26,922 nucleotides of DNA from MnTg04 sp964568075 (GTDB taxonomy: Bacteria > Pseudomonadota > Gammaproteobacteria > Steroidobacterales > MnTg04). Below are positions 8,658-14,765 of the stretch, piece by piece. A program made the translations under genes and the position numbers. The notes beneath the pieces are model-generated. The model did no database searches, had not been told where the DNA came from, and worked only from the letters and a program-made list of their open reading frames with translations. Positions within the stretch are counted from its first letter, which is position 1. Each line of letters starts with the position of its first letter. The DNA lies in the NCBI GenBank assembly GCA_964568075.1, contig CAZMOM010000039.1, forward strand, positions 1-26,922, given 5' to 3'.

Positions 8658-9738
8658 ATGCGGTATTGTCGGTCTGCCCAATGTCGGTAAATCCACATTG
8701 TTTAATGCCCTGACGGCTGCGGTAATCCCGGCAGAAAACTACCCGTTTTGCACAATCGAACCGAATATTGGTGTCGTGCCGGTTCCCGATCCCAGGCTCG
8801 GGCAGCTCGCCGCAATTGCGAAACCGCAAAAGGTACTGCCGGCGACGGTCGAATTTGTCGACATCGCCGGATTGGTTGAGGGGTCAGCGAACGGGGAAGG
8901 GCTGGGTAACCAGTTCCTGGCGAATATCCGCGAAACCCATGCCATCGCACACGTCGTCAGGTGTTTTGCCTCGGACGATGTGGTGCATATCACCGGCAAG
9001 GTCGACCCGGCCGCCGATATCGAGGTGATCAATACCGAACTCGGCTTGGCGGACATGGAGACGGTCGACAGGAACCTGGCCAAGGCGACTAGAAACGCCA
9101 AGACCGGGCGGAAAGAAGAAATAGCGAAACGGGGTTTCTTGCAGAAACTGCATGACCACCTAGACGCCGGAAAACCGGCGCGAACGCTGGACGTCTCCGA
9201 TGCCGAGCGGTCAATTTTCCGCGATCTGCATCTGCTGACTGCAAAACCGGTGATGTTTATCGCCAATGTCGACGAACACGGATTCGAGAACAATCCATTG
9301 CTCGACGCGGTCCAACAAAAGGCACGCGAGGAGCAGGCCGAGGTGGTCGCTGTCTGTGCCGCGATGGAGGCGGAAATCGCGTTGCTCGATGATGCGGACA
9401 AAAGTGGTTTCCTTGCAGAAATGGGGCTGGAGGAGGCCGGGCTCGACCGCGTGGTCAGGACTGCCTATCGATTGCTGAGTCTGATGACCTTTTTTACGGC
9501 GACTCCGAAAGAGGTCAGAGCCTGGACCGCCAGGGCCGGCTCGACCGCGCTTCAGGCCGCCGGGAAGATTCATACCGATTTCGAGCGGGGATTTATCCGC
9601 GCCGAGGTCATCGCGTTCGAGGACTATCTGCGTAATGGCGGCGAAAGTGGCGCGAGAGACGCGGGGCGCCTGCGTCTGGAGGGCAAGGATTACCGGGTCC
9701 AGGAAGGCGATGTCATATATTTCCGCTTCAATGTCTGA
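8647..9738 (+). CDS. ychF: Redox-regulated ribosome-binding ATPase YchF (Obg-like)
   Basis: YchF/OLA1 is a P-loop NTPase of the Obg superfamily that prefers ATP and binds ribosomes; in E. coli it is linked to oxidative stress. I place the start at the ATG at 8647, giving 363 residues beginning MAIKCGIVGLPNVGKSTLFN, because homologues start here; the frame is open 44 codons further upstream inside pth. The P-loop GLPNVGKST is at 9-17, DIAGLVEGSANGEGLGNQFL is the switch region, and NVDE is the base-recognition motif. The C-terminal TGS domain contains the family ending RLEGKDYRVQEGDVIYFRFNV-like sequence. The start overlaps the end of pth by 11 bases. Confidence 0.97.
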   Translation: MAIKCGIVGLPNVGKSTLFNALTAAVIPAENYPFCTIEPNIGVVPVPDPRLGQLAAIAKPQKVLPATVEFVDIAGLVEGSANGEGLGNQFLANIRETHAIAHVVRCFASDDVVHITGKVDPAADIEVINTELGLADMETVDRNLAKATRNAKTGRKEEIAKRGFLQKLHDHLDAGKPARTLDVSDAERSIFRDLHLLTAKPVMFIANVDEHGFENNPLLDAVQQKAREEQAEVVAVCAAMEAEIALLDDADKSGFLAEMGLEEAGLDRVVRTAYRLLSLMTFFTATPKEVRAWTARAGSTALQAAGKIHTDFERGFIRAEVIAFEDYLRNGGESGARDAGRLRLEGKDYRVQEGDVIYFRFNV

Positions 9739-9797
9739 AACGAGCAAGGAATAGTGGCGTTTGCTGGCCGGGGATTCTCTAGGCGCAGCGGGTTTGT

Positions 9798-9813
9798 TAG
9801 AATGCGCGCCCCC
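9798..9813 (+). promoter_or_regulatory. Possible tRNA-Met promoter with GC-rich discriminator
   Basis: TAGAAT at 9798-9803 resembles a -10 hexamer and is followed by GCGCGCCCCC, the GC-rich discriminator typical of stringently controlled stable-RNA promoters. It lies about 40 bases upstream of the tRNA-Met gene. No convincing -35 hexamer is seen at the right spacing, so the call is weak. Confidence 0.4.
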
Positions 9814-9842
9814 CGTGTTATATGCGGCGGGAAACCAATACT

Positions 9843-9919
9843 GGTGATGTAGCTCAGATGGTTAGAGCGACGGACTCATAACCCGTAGGTCGGTGGTTCA
9901 ATTCCACCCATCACCACCA
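9843..9919 (+). tRNA. Elongator tRNA-Met (CAT anticodon), island insertion site
   Basis: The acceptor stem GGTGATG (9843-9849) pairs with CATCACC (9909-9915), followed by discriminator A and encoded CCA (9917-9919). The anticodon loop CTCATAA places CAT at 9877-9879, and the T arm has GGTTCAATTCC. The first acceptor base pairs normally, unlike initiator tRNA, so this is elongator Met. One anticodon-stem pair (A-C at the loop edge) is imperfect. The 3' end from 9899 to 9918 recurs exactly at 24573-24592, so this is the attachment site used by the neighbouring island; the tRNA remains intact. Confidence 0.96.
9899..9918 (+). repeat. Left attachment-site core (attL), inside tRNA-Met 3' end
   Basis: The 20 bases CAATTCCACCCATCACCACC occur here, as part of the tRNA, and again at 24573-24592. 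The tRNA continues with A (completing CCA) and the right copy with C. Direct repetition of a tRNA 3' end at both borders is the hallmark of site-specific integration by a tyrosine recombinase. The interval between copies is about 14.7 kb. Confidence 0.85.
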
Positions 9920-9965
9920 AATTGAGAGGGCCGGTTCCTTTTTGGAACCGGCCCTCTCAATTTGG
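9917..9965 (+). terminator. Long perfect palindrome directly after tRNA-Met
   Basis: A 22-bp uninterrupted stem (9917-9938 with 9944-9965) closes a TTTTT loop, with the inner part GAGGGCCGGTTCC / GGAACCGGCCCTCTC. It begins inside the tRNA's CCA and lies on the island side of the attachment core. A conventional T run after the stem is only TTT, embedded in the stem end. It could end tRNA transcription in both directions, or it could be a recombination structure. Confidence 0.6.
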
Positions 9966-10058
9966 GGCATAGGGGGAATCCCCACCATGGGCTTGGTAGG
10001 TACTCCTGTTATGTGACTAAAGATCAATCGGCAGCGGCCCTAACTGCGTATATTGAGA

Positions 10059-10091
10059 TGGTGGGCCGATTGGGTTCAATTCCACCCACCA
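10059..10091 (+). repeat. tRNA-like remnant with a third partial att copy
   Basis: GGTTCAATTCCACCCA at 10073-10088 repeats 16 bases of the tRNA-Met T arm and acceptor (9895-9910). Upstream, TGGTGGG (10059-10065) can pair with CCCACCA (10085-10091). It looks like a decayed tRNA 3' end or an older attachment site left by an earlier insertion. Apart from this and the half repeat at 10149, I see nothing in 9966-10268. Confidence 0.55.
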
Positions 10092-10148
10092 ACTTTCTGA
10101 ATAAACGACTCGAATAATCCGATGTCACTGGTACGTCGACGCGGAGAC

Positions 10149-10163
10149 TGTGGATGTCCTTGT
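10149..10163. repeat. Half copy of the island's dispersed repeat
   Basis: TGTGGATGTCCTTGT here is identical to the right end of the palindromic repeat at 23431-23478. It carries the GGATGTCC terminus seen in the full copies. It is an isolated end or a decayed copy upstream of the lipoprotein gene. Confidence 0.6.
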
Positions 10164-10268
10164 TTTTATTGCCCCCGAGTTCGTGCCATGCACATCGCAG
10201 CGGTATCCGTGTATGATCGGACGCGTTATTGCACTAAAGGTACTACTTGATAGCGGGAAGCAAAAGAA

Positions 10269-10973
10269 GTGAAAACTCATTCAGTAATTTTCAACTTAAC
10301 GATTATTCTTGGCTTATACGGTTGTGCAACACCTGCCACAAGCACATTTGATTACCGAGATAAACCTCCAACGAAAGTAGAAAACGAAATAGTCGTTAAC
10401 AGAGCATTCGAAAAAGTATGGAACGGGTTGGTAAGGCAATTGGCCAAAGGATATTTCGTTGTCAACAACATCGAAAAAGAATCAAGACTAATTAACGTGT
10501 CCTTTTCTACGACATCGCCAGAAGAGTACATTGATTGCGGCAGAACGATGAGAACGTTCACGAGAGGAAAGGAAGAAGCAGAATATGACTACGAAGTTGC
10601 GGCCGATTCTTCTTACAAATATGGTGCTGGAAAAACAACAGACGGCGTATTTTCATTAGTTGGTTATGTTGATCGAGACACATCTCTTGAAGGAAGAATC
10701 AATATATATATTGCACCAAACGACCAGATTACGGAGGTCACTGTAAATATACGGTACATACTTACGCTCTCAACAAGCGGCCAACTGACCTATGTAAATA
10801 TGTACGGCAAAGCTGCGCAATCGCAGGCGTTACCACACTCGTCTGATACGATCTCTTTCAATACCAATCAACCTAACAAGTCACAAGAGGGAATTTCATG
10901 TTTCTCTAAAGGGCTCTTGGAGGCCGAAATCCTAGAAATGGCAAAGGCGGATGAAGCCAACAAGCCCCTGTGA
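10269..10973 (+). CDS. Predicted lipoprotein of unknown function
   Basis: The 234-residue product begins at a GTG preceded by GGGAAG. It has a short signal peptide ending with lipobox GLYGC, lipidated Cys19, so an outer or inner membrane anchor is expected. The segment VVNRAFEKVWNGLVRQLAKGYFVVNNIEKESRLINVSFS resembles the helix-strand opening found in BamC-like and related envelope lipoproteins, but the similarity is too weak to name it. Two cysteines remain after the anchor (in IDCGRT and ISCFSK). It is the first gene inside the island, more A+T-rich than the housekeeping genes to the left, and appears monocistronic. Confidence 0.75.
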   Translation: MKTHSVIFNLTIILGLYGCATPATSTFDYRDKPPTKVENEIVVNRAFEKVWNGLVRQLAKGYFVVNNIEKESRLINVSFSTTSPEEYIDCGRTMRTFTRGKEEAEYDYEVAADSSYKYGAGKTTDGVFSLVGYVDRDTSLEGRINIYIAPNDQITEVTVNIRYILTLSTSGQLTYVNMYGKAAQSQALPHSSDTISFNTNQPNKSQEGISCFSKGLLEAEILEMAKADEANKPL

Positions 10974-11072
10974 AGATCCGCGACACGGCCGTAATGTCTA
11001 CGAGTCTGAAAGATCGACCATGGAAAAACTGAAAAGCTTCTGATAGACGTCATCGTATTTTTCGAGGAAATA

Positions 11073-11167
11073 CGAAGAAAACAAAACAAAGGACACCCAC
11101 AGACTTTCTGCATCGATTATACAAAAAGACCGTTTTTTGTCGTAGATTATGGATGTCCTAGCTTTTT
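11073..11167. repeat. Dispersed MITE/REP-like repeat, copy A
   Basis: The core at 11091-11159 starts GGACACCC and ends GGATGTCC, near-perfect 8-bp inverted ends (one mismatch). Inside are TGCATCGATTAT and a hairpin ACAAAAA-GACCG-TTTTTTGT (11121-11140). It is almost identical to copy B, which has the same orientation, and homology extends from CGAAGAAAAC to CTAGCTTTTT outside the core. There is no room for a transposase, so it is a non-autonomous element. It fills most of the gap 10974-11239. Confidence 0.8.
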
Positions 11168-11239
11168 CGCGAACTCCGTCGCGGCGAGACTAACAAGAGC
11201 CGACGATAATCATGAATCAAATGTTAGTCAATAAATAAT

Positions 11240-11902
11240 ATGAAGCTTCAATACCTGGGGGATTCAAAAGACAGTTTCAAATGGGATTACCATGATTACT
11301 TGGTGTCCCAACTGGACTATCCAATATTCAAGATCGCGTTAATGATGACGCCAAACGACCGTAGCACTGACGGACAAACCCGTCCTTCACTTTTTCCAGC
11401 AAGAAACGAAATAATTGATTTTTGCCATGAATTACGGGACAGCCGTTCGATAGAAACTATTAAGGTGCTTCCGGCAAAATCTGGAGCATCATATAAGGTG
11501 ATTCTTCACAAAGATGGCGATCGTTTCAACAACAGAAACCGCGATCAATATTTTGCCGGTTTCAACGATTCGAAAGCTCAACTTGTTTTTCTTGACCCTG
11601 ATAATGGATTTGAGCCAGAAAAATCTTTTAATGAAAAACATGTGACGTATAGCGACGTTTCGAATCTCTTAGAGCAGTTGTCTAACGGATCAGTCGTTTC
11701 GGTTTTCCAACATTCCAGGCGCGTATCTTTTCCAAAGGATTTTGCACGAATTAGAAAAAGGTTAAGGTCAGGGTACTCCACCGCAATTTTCTGGCATTCG
11801 CTAATGTTTGTGCTAGTAAGCAAGTCAGAAAATGTTCTGGACCGCGTATTATCGGCAAACGAACAATATGCAAAAACTTACCCAGTAAAGATAATTGCCT
11901 AA
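11240..11902 (+). CDS. Unknown soluble protein, possible Rossmann-like fold
   Basis: The 220-residue product has no signal or membrane segment. AQLVFLDPDNGFEP, followed by a helix and SVVSVFQHSRRV, resembles the central strands of a nucleotide-binding or methyltransferase-like Rossmann fold, with DPDNG where a DPPY-type motif would be. An Arg-rich segment (SRRVSFPKDFARIRKRLRSG) could bind nucleic acid. The start codon lacks a strong ribosome binding site. It lies between repeat copies A and B. The reading frame continues open for 55 codons after its TAA (see the remnant that follows). I do not recognise a named family, and the function is unknown. Confidence 0.7.
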   Translation: MKLQYLGDSKDSFKWDYHDYLVSQLDYPIFKIALMMTPNDRSTDGQTRPSLFPARNEIIDFCHELRDSRSIETIKVLPAKSGASYKVILHKDGDRFNNRNRDQYFAGFNDSKAQLVFLDPDNGFEPEKSFNEKHVTYSDVSNLLEQLSNGSVVSVFQHSRRVSFPKDFARIRKRLRSGYSTAIFWHSLMFVLVSKSENVLDRVLSANEQYAKTYPVKIIA

Positions 11903-12070
11903 AAAGGGTTTGTCCACCAACTGAATGACTGTTTATGGCCGATAACAATCGCCCAAAGAATGAAACTCGATGATCCTGACGGAAAATGGGCATTTGAAGA
12001 CCTATATGTTCAGGTGACTGACCGACCCAAATCGAAGTTATTTCGAAAGAGACGATCGACGCAGAGATGA
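11903..12070 (+). pseudogene. Coding-like remnant in frame after the previous stop
   Basis: After the TAA at 11900-11902 the same frame is open to the TGA at 12068-12070. The translation includes LNDCLWPITIAQRMKLDD and, after it, DGKWAFEDLYVQVTDRPK, which looks like real protein rather than random sequence. An ATG at 11960 would give a 36-residue peptide, with no visible ribosome binding site. It could be the tail of the upstream gene after a nonsense mutation, or a fragment of a separate lost gene. Confidence 0.4.
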
Positions 12071-12131
12071 AGGCCGCAGAGCTGAATATTGCAGTTATGT
12101 GAATAAAAAAAATTGGAGATAGGAGGTAAGC

Positions 12132-12548
12132 ATGCAGGTGTATAGAAAACCAGCAACTGCCGAGTGGTACGACAACAGCACCAAGTTAGTGGATAATTTC
12201 CCTGTGACTGTTGAGCCTTGGACAGGCGCGCTTAGTATTACCTTTGATGCCACTAAGGATAAATCCGGTGAACGCCATACAACGATGAGTATCTCATTAG
12301 ATGAAAAGGACGTTGAGAGTTTATATAACCGACTAACTCAAGGGCGAAAGAATGAACTTCGCGAGACTCAAAGAGAAGTCAAAAAACTCGTTAATAAAAT
12401 GGAAAATGTCTACGATAAAATCGCAAGTCATCAGGATAAATTGTACGAACAATGGCTTCAGTCGCGCGCTAATAGCGATGAGGAAGCAGTCTGGGAAAAA
12501 CTTAAGACGCCAATCGAGAAACTGCTTGAACAGAGATATATCAGTTAA
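12132..12548 (+). CDS. Small coiled-coil protein of unknown function
   Basis: The 138-residue product has an unusually strong ribosome binding site, AGGAGGT at 12121-12127, five bases before the ATG. The N-terminal half (about 1-60) has alternating hydrophobic strands (FPVTVEPWTGALSITFD). The C-terminal half (about 60-138) is a highly charged helix, probably a coiled coil (RKNELRETQREVKKLVNKM). There is no signal peptide or transmembrane segment. It is the only gene between the remnant at 11903 and repeat copy B. No family is recognised. Confidence 0.7.
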   Translation: MQVYRKPATAEWYDNSTKLVDNFPVTVEPWTGALSITFDATKDKSGERHTTMSISLDEKDVESLYNRLTQGRKNELRETQREVKKLVNKMENVYDKIASHQDKLYEQWLQSRANSDEEAVWEKLKTPIEKLLEQRYIS

Positions 12549-12677
12549 CAACCATCGAATCGCTGACAAAAGCCACCCGTTCATGGCCTGTTATCGCTTG
12601 CCTGTGTTTCCCTTCTCCACCCTCGTTCAGTCCAGGTTTTGCGATACCTCTTGCGTTCGCAGACATATTCCAGCGCT

Positions 12678-12767
12678 CGAAGAAAACAAAGGACATCCAC
12701 TGACTTTCTGCATCGATTATGCAAAAAGACCGTTTTTTGTCGTAGATTATGAATGTCCTAGCTTTTT
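12678..12767. repeat. Dispersed MITE/REP-like repeat, copy B
   Basis: The core at 12691-12759 starts GGACATCC and ends GAATGTCC (one mismatch from the inverted end), with TGCATCGATTATGCA and the hairpin GCAAAAA-GACCG-TTTTTTGT inside. It differs from copy A at only a few positions and shares its flanks CGAAGAAAAC and CTAGCTTTTT. It lies in the 479-base gap 12549-13027, which otherwise holds a gene remnant and a terminator-like hairpin. Confidence 0.8.
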
Positions 12768-12922
12768 GTCTGAATAATGATCGTTATGACGGAGGACTTT
12801 ACACGCTTTCGGCTGATTCGTTTCGCCCTAATCAATACGACCGGCTTGAACTTGCATTTCCAGCGCTCATACGACTGGACAAAGCCATTGAGATCGTCAA
12901 AAAGACGAAGAACAAGCGATAA
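12749..12922 (+). pseudogene. 57-codon ORF starting in repeat B; probable gene remnant
   Basis: An ATG inside the right end of repeat copy B opens a frame to the TAA at 12920-12922. The first residues come from the repeat. The remainder, including YDRLELAFPALIRLDKAIE and a Lys-rich end, looks like the genuine C terminus of a protein. The repeat seems to have replaced the 5' part of a gene. No ribosome binding site is evident. Confidence 0.4.
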
Positions 12923-12951
12923 ATCTGGAAAAGTTAGCGAAAATGGTTGAG

Positions 12952-12973
12952 GAGGGCCTCGGCCCTCTCTCTT
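12952..12973. terminator. Terminator-like hairpin between convergent genes
   Basis: GAGGGC (12952-12957) pairs with GCCCTC (12962-12967) around a CTCG loop and is followed by TCTCTT. It lies just before the 3' end of the leftward nuclease gene and after the rightward remnant, so it may end transcription from both sides. The stem is short. Confidence 0.4.
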
Positions 12974-13027
12974 AATATACTCGGCCCAACCTGCACTTTG
13001 TCCGAGAGGTCTTCCTACTTCGGATGC

Positions 13028-14149
13028 TCAGCTAGTATTTGCCAAGCATAGCGACTTACGCGGCTCCATGAAAAATCGAACCGGATTTGCGAAGTCCTCT
13101 CTGATAGAACTGAAGTCTGGATCGTATACGACATCCTTACCACGAAAATATGTTGCATCACCGATCGTCAGATAGTCATTAGGGCCCTTAACGTGTCTTC
13201 TACGTGCGTCGAATACGACAAGATATCCAACTATGTATCGTGCTGGATTGCTGCCCTCCTCTCGATCAAGGTAGTCCGCCAACTGTCCGGCACCGTCTCT
13301 TGCTCGTGCCGGCCCGTAGTCCGTATATGTTTGAGTGTCGCTATCTTTGTCTCTTGACTTTGCAAGTGATCGTCCCAACCACTTGATCTCTACTAAGGAT
13401 GTTGACTTGCGACCAAACCAGTCGATTCGAATATCCACCGGCATACTTTCATCGGTATTCTGCTCCGGTCGAACACTCGCGGATCGCAACATTAGGGATA
13501 GCGCTTGACACAGCGAGTCACGCATCCAGTGTTCAGGCTTGTTGTTAAGCACCAACTTCGGATCATCAACACCAGCCCATACACACTCTAGGATCTTACA
13601 CTTGCTATGCTCAGCGCATCGATCTCGATAGTGAGCGAGCGCATCGTCTAAATGTCGATTGGTGGGCTCGGCAAAATTGCTAGCTAGAATCGGCGAGACC
13701 TTCACTATGAAGTTTTGAAAATCTCCGATTAGAATTTGCTCGCTCGAGTTTTCAAAGTTATACACGACTGCTGTTAACGCTAATTCCTCCAACGGAACAG
13801 GCTTACTGCGCATCAAAGCTCGCAAGGTACCGTCTCGGCAAATCTCGACATAGATATGGTCGTAACCGATGGAGTTTTGAATACTGTCTGCAGCTTCAGC
13901 AACACTTCCACATGTATGCGGCTCTCCATGTTTGTCTAACGCTGCTTCGGTTGGCGTAGCCTCGGTGTCACATAAGACAGTCAAATTCCAATCGATACTC
14001 TCCGGGTCCAGTTCGTGATAGAAAAGCTTTACCGTATTGAGCAATGACCTAATCGCAATACTGCCGTTTTCTCCAAACACCTTGTGCGCGTGCTCAACAA
14101 AGCTCACCTCAACCAAGGCCTTTATGTTCTCGATGTTAAGCTGAGTCAC
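13028..14149 (-). CDS. Predicted PD-(D/E)xK-type nuclease, effector of a five-gene system
   Basis: The 373-residue product starts at a GTG. Its C-terminal half carries what looks like a PD-(D/E)xK catalytic core: RIDW (Asp243) on one strand, then LVEIKWLG (Glu254-x-Lys256) on the next, and a helix with GAGQLADYL (Gln289), the usual order D...ExK...Q. The N-terminal half (about 1-200) is unlike any family I can name and may be a sensor or dimer domain. It is the last gene of the leftward operon and overlaps the preceding gene by 14 bases, so it is translated with it. In this context I infer that it is the DNA-cutting effector. Alternatively it is an inactive DNA-binding relative. No host or phage target can be read from the sequence. 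Confidence 0.7.
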   Translation of the reverse strand: MTQLNIENIKALVEVSFVEHAHKVFGENGSIAIRSLLNTVKLFYHELDPESIDWNLTVLCDTEATPTEAALDKHGEPHTCGSVAEAADSIQNSIGYDHIYVEICRDGTLRALMRSKPVPLEELALTAVVYNFENSSEQILIGDFQNFIVKVSPILASNFAEPTNRHLDDALAHYRDRCAEHSKCKILECVWAGVDDPKLVLNNKPEHWMRDSLCQALSLMLRSASVRPEQNTDESMPVDIRIDWFGRKSTSLVEIKWLGRSLAKSRDKDSDTQTYTDYGPARARDGAGQLADYLDREEGSNPARYIVGYLVVFDARRRHVKGPNDYLTIGDATYFRGKDVVYDPDFSSIREDFANPVRFFMEPRKSLCLANTS

Positions 14150-14762
14150 TTACAGCCTCCTCCTGACCCAATAGTCTGGCCGACAACCAGATAACTGCTG
14201 GAGACAGCGGGTCTGCCACCCCGTCAGCAAACGCTTCTTCTAACAGGCGAAATTCGCTATATAGCAACTCAATTTCATCTTCATCAAATAGGGCTTGGTT
14301 TTGGGCAAGAATCGAAGCGGTCCTGATCGCCGGCAGGCTGCCCACGGCTGACCTAATCGATCCCATAGGCAAAGCTAACGTGCACTCTAATGCTGATTTA
14401 ATCCATCCTGAACGACGGGCAAAGCTGGGGATGCCGGATAAATTTGTGAATTCTGCAGACGCCTCTTCTGACACGTCGTCTAGCCACCCCTCCGCATCAC
14501 TAGTTACTATGCCTCGCCGTTCGAGTAATCGGCGAGCGCATTCAAAATCTCCGCTAAATGGAAAGCCCTCTGTGGTTACAGCAAATCTGTACCCCCACTC
14601 TGTTACTGGATTTCCTTGATATAGCGCGAGAATGCATCCTAGATAGGAAAAGAAATGCATCTCAATGATGGCGAGCGGACGAGCGGAATGGGGCGTCTGA
14701 CAGGCAATTGACAGGCAATCAAAATATGCCTCCGGCAGTATCTGGCTAGGCGAATCACTCAT
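14136..14762 (-). CDS. Small middle-component-like protein of an ABC ATPase system
   Basis: The 208-residue product is mainly helical and acidic, without signal peptide or membrane segment. Its place, size and company (directly after an SMC-like ABC ATPase, before a nuclease) match the 'middle component' proteins of ABC-three-component conflict systems described for bacterial defence. The ARRLLERRGIVTSDAEGWLD region could be a winged-helix-like unit. The ATG follows the ATPase stop after three bases and its end overlaps the nuclease by 14 bases, so the three are tightly coupled. The role as adaptor between ATPase and nuclease is inferred from context, not from a motif. Confidence 0.6.
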   Translation of the reverse strand: MSDSPSQILPEAYFDCLSIACQTPHSARPLAIIEMHFFSYLGCILALYQGNPVTEWGYRFAVTTEGFPFSGDFECARRLLERRGIVTSDAEGWLDDVSEEASAEFTNLSGIPSFARRSGWIKSALECTLALPMGSIRSAVGSLPAIRTASILAQNQALFDEDEIELLYSEFRLLEEAFADGVADPLSPAVIWLSARLLGQEEAVSDSA

Positions 14763-14765
14763 ATG

